DNA from: Clostridia bacterium | Lineage (GTDB): Bacteria > Bacillota_A > Clostridia > Oscillospirales > CAG-272 | Length of the DNA: 6,714 bases | Direction: 5' to 3' | Assembly: GCA_017462145.1 (NCBI GenBank) | Contig: JAFTRT010000004.1 | Span: forward strand, 1-6,714 | Shown here: positions 1-6,160 of the stretch, one piece after another | Layout of the letters: each line of letters starts with the position of its first letter | How positions within the stretch are numbered: position 1 is the first letter of the stretch | Program-made: the position numbers and the translations under genes | Notes under the pieces: model-generated | Seen by the model: the letters and a program-made list of their open reading frames with translations, nothing else | Databases searched by the model: none | What the model was told of the DNA's origin: nothing

Positions 1-914
1 ATGGTTCCCGTCAACGGAATCAGCCAAACGAAGAACACAAACAAACTGCACAGTGCGCCTAAAATCATACCGGCGGGATTGGGACCTGCGACGCCGTATT
101 TCAAACGCATCCGCTCTTTCCGCTTCAGCTTCTTTTGAGGGGTGGGAGCGGTTTCGGGAGCAGGCGCTTCGACAGATGCTTCCGCCGTCTGCTCCGCAGG
201 GGCCTCTGCCATCTGCTCTGCAGGGGCTTCCGCCGTTTGCTCCGCAGGGGCTTCTGCCGTCCGCTCTGCAGGGGCTTCCGCCGTTTGCTCCGCAGGGACT
301 TCCGCCGTCTGCTCCGCAGGAGCTTCTGCCGTTTGCTCCGCAGGGGCTTCTGCGGTTTCTTCCGGTACGGACTCGGTCACACAAGGCTCTGCGGCGGCAC
401 AAGCCGCTGCGGTCTCCTGCTGTTCTGCCGTTTCTGTTTTCGGCTTTTCCTCGGCCTTGGCGGAAGGCTTTGCCTGTTTGCCCTCGGCGGCTTTTTTGGC
501 ACGGCTTGCGGCTCTCTTGGCCTTACAAGCAGAACCAATCTTCATAAACAAGTTGGTCAAGGGTTTGACCAACAACGTGAGCAATCCTCTCACCACCCAA
601 AAGATCGGCAAGAAGAGCACAGGTGCTACAATCATAGCAAGAAGAAGCGACATGGCATCACGGGCAGAGGGCAATACCTGTACAATATCCTCTAAAATGC
701 CGGTGCTTCCGATCAAGCTCAGCAATACGCCGCTCAAGCCCGATGCCATGCCCTTGGCCAAAAGCACCGAGATCACAACGGACAAAGCCAGTACAATCAG
801 TCTGGCAGCCGAGTACATCCACGTGTACTTCTTTCCCTTGAACAAGCCCAGGATGATGGCCAATACGGCCACCAGTACGAAAACGGCGGAGATGATCCAT
901 CCGATAACGTTCAT
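1..914 (-). CDS. CvpA-like integral membrane protein with Ala/Glu/Pro repeat (3' end beyond window)
   Basis: The frame opens at ATG 912-914 and stays open to the window edge (304 complete codons, no stop). Seen: hydrophobic segments at about residues 3-25, 36-56 and 88-116, then a Lys/Ala-rich stretch (125-160), an Ala/Glu/Pro/Gln/Thr repeat (187-242), a basic patch (261-272) and another hydrophobic segment from about 281 (PAGMILGALCSLFVFF). The Gly-rich start of that last helix and the multi-helix layout resemble the CvpA (colicin V production) family, whose molecular role is poorly known; this is recognition from memory and only moderate. The inserted charged linker between membrane parts is unusual. 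A GGAGG (926-930) lies 11 bases before the ATG, inside the preceding gene, and the ATG overlaps that gene's TGA (ATGA), so translation is probably coupled. It is last of three visible genes of an operon. It could instead be an unrelated multi-pass protein. Confidence 0.8.
   Translation of the reverse strand, partial: MNVIGWIISAVFVLVAVLAIILGLFKGKKYTWMYSAARLIVLALSVVISVLLAKGMASGLSGVLLSLIGSTGILEDIVQVLPSARDAMSLLLAMIVAPVLFLPIFWVVRGLLTLLVKPLTNLFMKIGSACKAKRAASRAKKAAEGKQAKPSAKAEEKPKTETAEQQETAAACAAAEPCVTESVPEETAEAPAEQTAEAPAEQTAEVPAEQTAEAPAERTAEAPAEQTAEAPAEQMAEAPAEQTAEASVEAPAPETAPTPQKKLKRKERMRLKYGVAGPNPAGMILGALCSLFVFFVWLIPLTGT
189..356 (-). repeat. 24-base tandem repeat, seven copies, encoding TAEAPAEQ
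   Basis: Seven in-frame 24-base units encode residues 187-242 of the CvpA-like protein as TAEAPAEQ. Single-residue variants occur: Val for Ala in the third unit, Arg for Gln in the fourth and Met for Thr in the seventh. A partial unit (TAEA) follows. Codon third positions vary between copies (for example ACG before GCA or GCG, CAG or CAA, GCC or GCT). The unit length is a multiple of three, so gain or loss of copies would keep the frame. The encoded segment is acidic, Pro-rich and probably disordered. Confidence 0.95.
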
Positions 915-1072
915 TTCTTACGAGACCTCCAAATTAAAATTCCAATGACAGCGGCGATTCCCGCCACAACGGCAACCCCTGCCAGCAACAGCAATGCGAC
1001 CCCCAGGATCAACACCAATGAGCTGACGGGAAGGTTGAACAAAACATCCAACCCTGTAAACTCAAACCCCAC
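911..1072 (-). CDS. Small hydrophobic single-pass membrane protein, 53 residues, GTG start
   Basis: Reading the minus strand from GTG (1070-1072) gives 53 residues ending at TGA 911-913. Residues 1-18 are mildly polar, residues 19-47 form one long hydrophobic helix (Leu/Val/Ala/Gly-rich), and the protein ends in WRSRKK, a positively charged tail expected to stay in the cytoplasm. The start is set by an AGGGGG-type ribosome binding site 5-6 bases upstream and an in-frame TAA 15 bases upstream that rules out an earlier start. It begins 12 bases after the preceding small gene and its stop overlaps the ATG of the CvpA-like gene by 4 bases. This tight packing is the main evidence that it is translated. 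I do not recognise a family; it may be an accessory subunit of the CvpA-like protein. Confidence 0.72.
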   Translation of the reverse strand: MGFEFTGLDVLFNLPVSSLVLILGVALLLLAGVAVVAGIAAVIGILIWRSRKK

Positions 1073-1084
1073 AGTATTCCCCCT

Positions 1085-1210
1085 TTATTTTTTTGATTTT
1101 TTGACCAATACGACGATGACGGCAATGGCAACGGCAAGCACGGCCAAGGCGGCCAAAACGGCAAGTCCGCCACCCAACAGTGCCAACAGTCCTATCAAGG
1201 CAACCTTCAT
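1085..1210 (-). CDS. Small hydrophobic single-pass membrane protein, 41 residues
   Basis: ATG 1208-1210 to TAA 1085-1087 encodes 41 residues: a short MK start, an almost uninterrupted run of Ala/Val/Leu/Ile/Gly (residues 3-36) and a KKSKK tail. The composition predicts one membrane helix with a cytoplasmic C-terminus. An AGGAG lies 9 bases before the ATG, and a near-consensus promoter sits about 40 bases upstream, making this the first gene of a three-gene membrane operon. No family is recognised. Possible roles are a small membrane-protein partner of the downstream CvpA-like protein or a holin- or toxin-like peptide; the sequence does not decide. The hydrophobic run of about 34 residues is longer than one bilayer crossing needs. 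Confidence 0.72.
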   Translation of the reverse strand: MKVALIGLLALLGGGLAVLAALAVLAVAIAVIVVLVKKSKK

Positions 1211-1247
1211 CTTCCAACACTCCTACCTCTTGATATTCAACATCTTG

Positions 1248-1276
1248 ATTATAGCTCAAACCACCGAAAAAGTCAA
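1248..1276 (-). promoter_or_regulatory. SigA-type promoter of the small-membrane-protein/CvpA-like operon
   Basis: On the minus strand, TTGACT (1271-1276) is followed by a 17-base spacer and TATAAT (1248-1253). Transcription should begin near 1241, giving a leader of about 30 bases before the ATG at 1210. The -35 box lies only 10 bases past the stop of the upstream acetyltransferase gene. No terminator is visible between them, so read-through from that gene is also possible. Confidence 0.88.
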
Positions 1277-1286
1277 CCTTTTTTTC

Positions 1287-1892
1287 TCAATCGGGGCTCT
1301 TGGTGTGCAGGTTTCTTTCTCTTGCCTCATATTGCGTCCGCAGGATGGAGCAAATCCCGATGGTCCGATAGCTTCCCTTGATCAGCATCGCATCCCGATG
1401 GTAGCCCTCAAACCCCATTCCCAGCTTTTCCATCACGCGAAGGGAAGCTCCGTTCCCCTCTATAAATTTTGCCTCAATGCGGTGCAACCCCAACCGCTCA
1501 AAGCCAAAGCGAAGCACACGGTATGCCGCCTCGGTGGCATAGCCCTTTCCATGGCAATCGGGGTTGAGAACGTAGCCGATCTCACCGCAATCATGGTCGG
1601 TATTGACGGTGGTAAAGCCACAGGTTCCGATCATGCGTCCGCTTTCCTTTTCCACCACAGCCCAATCGTAAAAATCACCCACCACATACCGTCCTTCTAT
1701 GTACCGAAGATAATCCCTCGTATAAGCCACCGACGGGTGGGGCGACCAACGCAAAAAGCGTGTGACCTCCTCTCGACAGGCATATCGGTGCATATCCTCC
1801 GCATCCGACTGCCGCATGGGGCGCAAGGTCAGACGAGGGGTATGGAGCACGGGCATGTGAGAAAAAATCCGATACAAAAGCTCCCGTTTCAT
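1287..1892 (-). CDS. GNAT-family N-acetyltransferase (RimJ/RimL type)
   Basis: This 201-residue protein is a typical cytoplasmic GNAT enzyme that transfers an acetyl group from acetyl-CoA to an amine, in this subfamily often a protein N-terminus or a small amine or antibiotic. Seen: the opening LHTPRLTLRPMRQSDAEDM (residues 16-34), the central strand GRMIGTCGF (85-93), IGYVLNPDCHGKGYATEA (105-122), which contains the acetyl-CoA pyrophosphate loop, and N147-S150 followed by VMEKLGM (153-159), the usual C-terminal signature. Length matches the family. AAGGAG lies 6 bases before the ATG and a TTGCAA-17-TATAAT promoter is upstream. It is transcribed divergently from the racemase/Mur ligase unit. 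The substrate cannot be told from sequence. Confidence 0.93.
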   Translation of the reverse strand: MKRELLYRIFSHMPVLHTPRLTLRPMRQSDAEDMHRYACREEVTRFLRWSPHPSVAYTRDYLRYIEGRYVVGDFYDWAVVEKESGRMIGTCGFTTVNTDHDCGEIGYVLNPDCHGKGYATEAAYRVLRFGFERLGLHRIEAKFIEGNGASLRVMEKLGMGFEGYHRDAMLIKGSYRTIGICSILRTQYEARERNLHTKSPD

Positions 1893-1942
1893 GGTCTTCT
1901 CCTTTCCGCAGATCGCTTTCCATTCTGATTTTCGTGATATCC

Positions 1943-1971
1943 ATTATAAACGATTCCTCTCCTTTTTGCAA
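1943..1971 (-). promoter_or_regulatory. SigA-type promoter of the acetyltransferase gene
   Basis: On the minus strand, TTGCAA (1966-1971), a 17-base spacer and TATAAT (1943-1948) lie about 50 bases before the acetyltransferase start. The -10 box is perfect and the -35 matches TTGACA at four of six positions. Confidence 0.75.
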
Positions 1972-2000
1972 GTCGAACGGTACATTTTCTGCTCATTTTT

Positions 2001-2032
2001 TTCTTTTTTTCAAAAACAGCCGAAAAAAAGAA
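2001..2032. repeat. Perfect 11-base inverted repeat of A/T tracts in the divergent promoter region
   Basis: TTCTTTTTTTC (2001-2011) and its exact reverse complement GAAAAAAAGAA (2022-2032) are separated by 10 bases. The pair lies between the acetyltransferase -35 (1966-1971) and the racemase-unit -35 (2062-2067). Each arm is a homopyrimidine/homopurine tract, and further T and A tracts flank it. It could bend DNA, act as an UP element, bind a regulator, or simply reflect low complexity. There is no coding capacity in 1972-2061. Confidence 0.7.
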
Positions 2033-2061
2033 CGATTTTGGGAAAATCCCCTCAAACCCAT

Positions 2062-2090
2062 TTGACAAAAGCAACACCCTGTGCTATAAT
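2062..2090 (+). promoter_or_regulatory. Perfect consensus SigA promoter of the three-gene racemase/Mur ligase unit
   Basis: TTGACA (2062-2067), a 17-base spacer and TATAAT (2085-2090) match the vegetative consensus at all twelve positions. Transcription should start near 2097, about 40 bases before the first ATG. A/T tracts upstream may add an UP element. Such a promoter predicts strong constitutive expression unless a repressor acts. Confidence 0.93.
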
Positions 2091-2137
2091 GAAATGAGAA
2101 ATACCCATAGGCAGAGGGATACTGCAAAGGAGAGGAT

Positions 2138-2530
2138 ATGTCCGAGCACAGTGCCGATCAGACCTTGGGACGGGAGCTGTTGCCCGTCTTTTTGGGCGCA
2201 ACCTCCTCCGCATACCGCCAAGCGGCACAGCTGCACCGCCGATATGGTGCCCTCTCCGTCATCGCAGACCGCAAGCGTCCCTTTCGGGATCTGCTGTCTC
2301 TCAACACCCTCTTTTTTCAACTTCCCTCTTCGGGACATCCCCTCCTCACCGCAGAATTGCTGACGGATTGGGTGGCCCATCGATCGGAGACAATCCCGTT
2401 ACTGATCCTTTGCAAAGAGGAATACCGTCCGTTGCTGGAGGTAGGGGCAACCCGTCTGGAAACCCGTTTTATTCTGTTGGAATCCGACCGTCTGACCCAA
2501 GAGCCCCTCTTTGCCGATTTTTCCCGTTAG
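2138..2530 (+). CDS. Stand-alone pre-ATP-grasp-like domain protein (130 residues), function unknown
   Basis: AAAGGAGAGG (2126-2135) precedes the ATG, and the gene is first in the unit. The protein is soluble, without signal peptide or membrane helix. Residues 14-43 (LLPVFLGATSSAYRQAAQLH then RRYG..SVIA) have the pattern LPV-LG-(x5)-Y-x2-A-x3-H-x2-YG-x2-S that I recall from the N-terminus of D-aspartate-ligase-like ATP-grasp carboxylate-amine ligases; residues 85-116 (strand IPLLILC, then a polar helix and FILL) also suit that Rossmann-like domain. Such ligases are usually about 400 residues long. Here the chain ends at TAG 2528-2530, and the racemase gene follows after 9 bases, so the ATP-grasp catalytic domain is absent. 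It may be a decayed ligase remnant under selection to stay open, or an accessory or regulatory subunit. The family link is from memory and moderate; the gene itself is well supported. Confidence 0.8.
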   Translation: MSEHSADQTLGRELLPVFLGATSSAYRQAAQLHRRYGALSVIADRKRPFRDLLSLNTLFFQLPSSGHPLLTAELLTDWVAHRSETIPLLILCKEEYRPLLEVGATRLETRFILLESDRLTQEPLFADFSR

Positions 2531-2534
2531 GAGG
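2529..2534 (+). promoter_or_regulatory. Ribosome binding site fixing the GTG start of the racemase
   Basis: AGGAGG overlaps the TAG stop of the preceding gene and lies 5 bases before GTG 2540-2542. No ATG competes nearby in this frame, so the GTG start is well supported and translation is probably coupled to the upstream gene. Confidence 0.88.
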
Positions 2535-2539
2535 TTTTC

Positions 2540-3316
2540 GTGGTACCACACAAGCAACCCGTTCTTGGGATCTTGGGCGGACTTGGCCCCATGTCAGGTG
2601 TCCGCTTCTACGAAATGCTCACCGAGCACACCAAGGCCTCATGTGACAGTCAACACATCAATCTGCTCATATCCTCCCGCGCCGATACCCCCGACCGAAC
2701 GGCCTATCTTTTGGGGCGTTCTGACCAAGACCCCCTTCCCGTCATGATCGAAGAGGCCAAACGGTTGGAGCAAGCAGGGGCAGCGCTTCTGGCCATTCCC
2801 TGCAACACCGCCCATTCCTTTTACGATGGAATCTGCCGTGAGATCTCGGTTCCTGTGATCAACATCATTGAGGAAACCGTGGCCTTTTGTGCCTTCCTTG
2901 GGTTGAAACGCATCGGCATCCTTGCCACCGAGGGCACGGTGGCTTCTCGCTCTTACGAGCGTGTTTGCGAGCCCTTGGGGATTTCCTGTATTCCCTGCAC
3001 CAAAGAGGAACAGGCTGTAATCACCCATCTGATCTACGGGGAGCTCAAGCAAGGTCTGCCCCCCTCGCTGGATCGTTTTCTGTCCGTAGCTGACGCTCTG
3101 ACACTACGTGGCTGTGAAGCTTTGGTACTGGGCTGTACCGAGCTTTCCCTATTGAAAAAACACCATCTGCGGGATCGCCGCTTCATCGACTCCTCCGAGG
3201 TCTTGGCACGGGCGGCCATTTACCGTTGCGGAAAAGAACCCGTCGGCTTTGACGAACCGCTCATGCGATTCTGCTGTCGGGAAGTCTCGCTGCCCCTCTC
3301 CCCCACGTTACATTGA
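2540..3316 (+). CDS. Aspartate/glutamate racemase family protein
   Basis: The 258-residue product belongs to the cofactor-independent Asp/Glu racemase superfamily, which inverts the alpha carbon of an acidic amino acid with two cysteines acting as acid and base. Seen: N-terminal GILGGLGPMSGVRFYEML (residues 10-27), typical of aspartate racemases; the first catalytic motif PCNTAHSFY with Cys88; and the second, LGCTELSLL, with Cys199. Both cysteines are present, so the enzyme should be active. Length is near the family norm, with about 20 extra C-terminal residues. GTG start with AGGAGG 5 bases upstream. It sits between a pre-ATP-grasp-like gene and a Mur ligase gene, so a likely job is supplying D-aspartate (or D-glutamate) for cell-wall precursors. 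Substrate choice between Asp, Glu and other amino acids cannot be settled here; the GGLGPM start argues for aspartate racemase over glutamate racemase MurI. Confidence 0.92.
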   Translation: MVPHKQPVLGILGGLGPMSGVRFYEMLTEHTKASCDSQHINLLISSRADTPDRTAYLLGRSDQDPLPVMIEEAKRLEQAGAALLAIPCNTAHSFYDGICREISVPVINIIEETVAFCAFLGLKRIGILATEGTVASRSYERVCEPLGISCIPCTKEEQAVITHLIYGELKQGLPPSLDRFLSVADALTLRGCEALVLGCTELSLLKKHHLRDRRFIDSSEVLARAAIYRCGKEPVGFDEPLMRFCCREVSLPLSPTLH

Positions 3317-3343
3317 ACACACACAGAAAGGTACGGTTTCATT

Positions 3344-4825
3344 ATGCTGTTGAAACATCTGATGGAGGTTTTGGCCTATACCGAAATCATCAACCGTTCG
3401 GGACGGGATCTTTCCACCCTGAACGTAAACGCTCTCTGCTTCGACTCCCGTAAGGCGTCGGAGGGAGCTTTGTTTGTCTGTATTTCGGGTACCCAATCCG
3501 ACGGACACGCTTTTGCCAAGCAGGCCTATGACCGTCAGTGCCGCATTTTTGTAGCCGAGCATCCTGCCGATCTTCCCGATGATGCCGTTACGGTCGTGGT
3601 TCCCGACACTCGCATTGCCTTGGCCGAGCTCTCCGCCGCCTTTTTCGACTATCCTGCCCGTGAGCTGACCGTTGTGGGCATTACGGGAACCAAGGGAAAG
3701 ACCACTTCCTCCCTGTTGATCTATAATATTCTGTGCAACAGCGGCGTTCCCGCAGGCTATATCGGCTCCAACGGCATTTTTTACAAAGACCGGCAATTGG
3801 GGACGGTCAACACCACCCCCGAAAGCTACGATTTGCACCGTGTCATGCGGGATATGCGAAACGCAGGCATCCGTATTCTAGTCATGGAGGTCTCCTCTCA
3901 AGCACTGAAGATGGCCCGTGTCCACGGAATCTCCTTCCATACCTGTGTCTTCACCAACCTCTCGCCCGACCACATCGGAAAGTATGAGCACCCCGATTTT
4001 GACGACTATAAGCGCTGTAAGCAGACCTTGTTCTCGGATTACGGCGCACAGTACGTGGTTTATAACGCAGACGACGAGCATGCGGCCGATATGATCCGAG
4101 GCATCCGTTGCCCTGCGGCCGGCATCTCCATCGGCAAATGTGCCGATTACCGTGCCGACAGCATTACCTATTTCCGTTCTCCCGGCACCATCGGTGTCAG
4201 CTTCGACTGCACCGCAAAGAGCAACACCTTCCCTGTTTCCCTCTCCTTTCCCGGTGAATTCAGCGTTTACAACGCCATGACCGCCATTGCGGTCTGTCGG
4301 GAACTGGGGCTGGAGGTGGAGCAGATCGTCAAGGCGATGGGTGAAATCCGCATCAAGGGACGCTTTGAGACCTACGAGCTCCCCTGCGGTGCCACCGTCG
4401 TGATCGACTATGCTCACAACGGTGTCAGCCTCAAGGCAGCCCTGTCTGCCCTTCGGATCTATCAGCCAAACCGTCTGATCTGTCTGTTTGGCTCGGTAGG
4501 CGGGCGAACCCGAATGCGACGAGCGGAGCTTGGATTGGTGGCTTCACGGGATGCGGACTTCTGTATTCTGACCTCAGACAACCCCGACAACGAAAATCCT
4601 TCGGCCATTATTGCGGAGATCGCCTCCTATTTCACAGCGGGAAGCTGTCCCTACGTGGCCATCGACGACCGCAGAGCGGCCATTGAATATGCGCTGTCTC
4701 ATGCGGAGCAGGGCGACATCATTCTGTTGGCAGGCAAGGGACATGAGGCCTATCAGATCATTGGCGGTAACCGCCAGACCTTCAGCGAGGCCGAGATCGT
4801 ACAGCGCTTTTGCCAAACCTTATAA
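3344..4825 (+). CDS. murE: MurE-type Mur ligase (UDP-MurNAc-tripeptide synthetase family) with atypical substrate motif
   Basis: The 493-residue cytoplasmic protein has all three Mur ligase domains. The N-terminal UDP-sugar domain includes FDSRKASEGALFVCISG (33-49). The central ATPase has the P-loop GITGTKGKTTS (112-122), NTTPES (156-161), EVSSQAL (182-188) and K226 in YKRCKQTLF, the expected carbamylated lysine. The C-terminal domain has GSVGGRTRMRR (383-393), DNPDNENP (412-419) and GKGHE (464-468). MurE adds the third amino acid to UDP-MurNAc-L-Ala-D-Glu. In diaminopimelate-adding enzymes the motif is DNPR; here Asp415 replaces that Arg, and the DHIGKYEHPDF segment (209-219) departs from the classical DHLDYHG form. 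I recall similar divergent MurE paralogues in gut Clostridia. It may therefore add lysine or another residue, or act on another substrate. It lies 27 bases after the racemase; an AGAAAGG about 12 bases before the ATG is a rather distant ribosome site. It is not in a division/cell-wall cluster, so a second MurE elsewhere is plausible. Confidence 0.93.
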   Translation: MLLKHLMEVLAYTEIINRSGRDLSTLNVNALCFDSRKASEGALFVCISGTQSDGHAFAKQAYDRQCRIFVAEHPADLPDDAVTVVVPDTRIALAELSAAFFDYPARELTVVGITGTKGKTTSSLLIYNILCNSGVPAGYIGSNGIFYKDRQLGTVNTTPESYDLHRVMRDMRNAGIRILVMEVSSQALKMARVHGISFHTCVFTNLSPDHIGKYEHPDFDDYKRCKQTLFSDYGAQYVVYNADDEHAADMIRGIRCPAAGISIGKCADYRADSITYFRSPGTIGVSFDCTAKSNTFPVSLSFPGEFSVYNAMTAIAVCRELGLEVEQIVKAMGEIRIKGRFETYELPCGATVVIDYAHNGVSLKAALSALRIYQPNRLICLFGSVGGRTRMRRAELGLVASRDADFCILTSDNPDNENPSAIIAEIASYFTAGSCPYVAIDDRRAAIEYALSHAEQGDIILLAGKGHEAYQIIGGNRQTFSEAEIVQRFCQTL

Positions 4826-4840
4826 ATTCAATTGCGTCTC

Positions 4841-4877
4841 AAACGAGGCAGGAACCAACATTCCGGCCTCGTTTTTT
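4841..4877 (+). terminator. Rho-independent terminator after the Mur ligase gene
   Basis: AAACGAGGC (4841-4849) pairs with GCCTCGTTT (4866-4874). Within it, after a single A/G mismatch, GGAA (4851-4854) pairs with TTCC (4861-4864) around a 6-base loop. A run of six T (4872-4877) follows directly. It starts 15 bases after the stop codon and closes the three-gene unit. Confidence 0.95.
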
Positions 4878-4949
4878 GTCTCAGCCAGCGCACCGTCTCT
4901 CGGAGAGGCATCCCCTGTCCGAAACCGGACAAAATCTTTCACCGTTTTC

Positions 4950-4978
4950 TTTACTTTTGCCACAGGGAGTGATATAAT
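4950..4978 (+). promoter_or_regulatory. Extended -10 SigA-type promoter of hemW
   Basis: TATAAT (4973-4978) is preceded by TG with one base between (4970-4971), an extended -10. TTTACT (4950-4955), 17 bases upstream, matches the -35 consensus at four of six positions. Transcription should begin near 4985, giving a short leader of under 30 bases. Between the upstream terminator and this promoter, two small hairpins (4897-4907 and 4917-4930) are visible but have no T tract. Confidence 0.8.
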
Positions 4979-5012
4979 AAAGAAAAGGAACCCCACGGAA
5001 AGGAGCACACGC

Positions 5013-6131
5013 ATGAAACCCAGTCTCGGCCTCTATCTGCATATCCCCTTTTGTCTCCAAAAGTGCCATTATTGCGACTTTTGCTCCTTCCCCTCCCCCA
5101 CCGAATCGGACATGATTGCCTATGCGGAGGAGTTGGAACGCCGCCTACGGGCCTTTGCACCGCAGGCCGCCGCCTATGAGGTGGATACGGTCTATTTCGG
5201 CGGCGGTACCCCCACCCTTTTGCCCCCCTCTCGGCTCATAGGATTGTTGCATACCGTGCGCACCTGCTTTTCCCTGTCTCCCCATGCCGAAATCACCTGC
5301 GAGTGTAATCCCGCTACCGCAAGCCATTCCGCCCTGCAAGCCCTGCGCCAAGAGGGCGTGAACCGCCTGAGCCTTGGCCTGCAAAGTGCCCACGACGAGG
5401 AATTGGCCATGTTGGGACGGGCACACAGCTTTTTGGATTTTTGCAAGACCTATGACGATGCCCGCAAGGCAGGCTTTGACAACGTCAGCGTGGATCTGAT
5501 GTACGGTCTCCCCCATCAATCCCTTGCTTCTTTTCAGTCCTCGCTGGATGCCGTTTTACAGCTGGCTCCGGAGCATCTTTCCGCCTACGGTCTGAAGCTG
5601 GAGGAGGGCACTCCCTTTGATCGGATGCGCCACTCTTTGCCCTTGCCGGATGAGGACACGGAATTTGCCATGTACGAAACCCTCATCCAAAAAGCCGAAT
5701 CCGCAGGATTGCTTCAATACGAGGTGAGCAATTTTGCCCGAAAGGGCTTGGAATCCCAACACAATCTGCGCTACTGGAAACGGCTGGACTACATAGGCTT
5801 TGGACCTGCCGCCCATTCCTGCTTTGCCGGTATCCGCTTTGGCAACTCTCGGGATCTGAATGCCTTTTTACGGGGAGAGGATACGGTCTGTGAAACAGAG
5901 ATTGTGACAGAGGAAATCGCACGGGAGGAAACCATCATGCTCTCTCTTCGTCTGCGGGAAGGGCTCCCTTTGACCGAATATCAACGCCGCTTCGGGCATG
6001 ATCTGGAAGCGGAGCACCCCATCCTTTCCCGTTATGCGGCAGAAGGCTTCATCCGTCGGAAAGGAGACCGTATCTCTCTGACACCAAAGGGATTTTTCGT
6101 CAGCAATGCCATTCTTTCGGAACTGATCTGA
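5013..6131 (+). CDS. hemW: HemW, radical SAM heme chaperone (HemN-like)
   Basis: The 372-residue protein has the usual HemW length. Residues 6-24 (GLYLHIPFCLQKCHYCDFC) hold the CxxxCxxC cluster (Cys14, Cys18, Cys21) that ligates the 4Fe-4S cluster of radical SAM enzymes. YFGGGTP (61-67) is the SAM-binding motif, followed by ECNPAT (97-102), NRLSLGLQS (117-125), SVDLMYGLPHQS (159-170) and HNLRYW (250-255), the last being typical of HemW rather than the coproporphyrinogen dehydrogenase HemN. The C-terminus (about 300-372) is the winged-helix HemN_C domain. HemW binds heme and is thought to deliver it to respiratory proteins; older databases often call it coproporphyrinogen III oxidase. The ATG at 5013 is chosen over an in-frame start 402 bases upstream because AAAGGAG lies 7 bases before it and the upstream extension overlaps the Mur ligase gene and terminator. 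It appears to be monocistronic. Confidence 0.96.
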   Translation: MKPSLGLYLHIPFCLQKCHYCDFCSFPSPTESDMIAYAEELERRLRAFAPQAAAYEVDTVYFGGGTPTLLPPSRLIGLLHTVRTCFSLSPHAEITCECNPATASHSALQALRQEGVNRLSLGLQSAHDEELAMLGRAHSFLDFCKTYDDARKAGFDNVSVDLMYGLPHQSLASFQSSLDAVLQLAPEHLSAYGLKLEEGTPFDRMRHSLPLPDEDTEFAMYETLIQKAESAGLLQYEVSNFARKGLESQHNLRYWKRLDYIGFGPAAHSCFAGIRFGNSRDLNAFLRGEDTVCETEIVTEEIAREETIMLSLRLREGLPLTEYQRRFGHDLEAEHPILSRYAAEGFIRRKGDRISLTPKGFFVSNAILSELI

Positions 6132-6160
6132 AAAGAAATCCTCCTTCCTAAAAAAAACTG

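Noticed and set aside
53..948. Long plus-strand open frames opposite the CvpA-like gene
   Set aside because: They have no ribosome site or promoter, and their Ala/Ser/Cys/Gly or Arg/Leu repeats are by-products of the antisense 24-base repeat. The minus-strand frame has a ribosome site, coupled overlap and membrane-helix logic.
1062..1259. Minus-strand 65-codon frame overlapping the 41-residue gene
   Set aside because: It is out of frame with the well-supported small gene, rich in Cys/Arg/His, and starts inside the -10/leader region.
945..1928. Plus-strand open frame of 327 codons opposite the small membrane genes and the acetyltransferase
   Set aside because: It is antisense to a clear GNAT gene, has no start signals, and its Thr/Ala/Asn-rich start is the complement of the hydrophobic helices.
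4611..5012. Upstream in-frame extension of hemW
   Set aside because: It would overlap the Mur ligase gene and cross its terminator. HemW family length and the ribosome site both point to ATG 5013.
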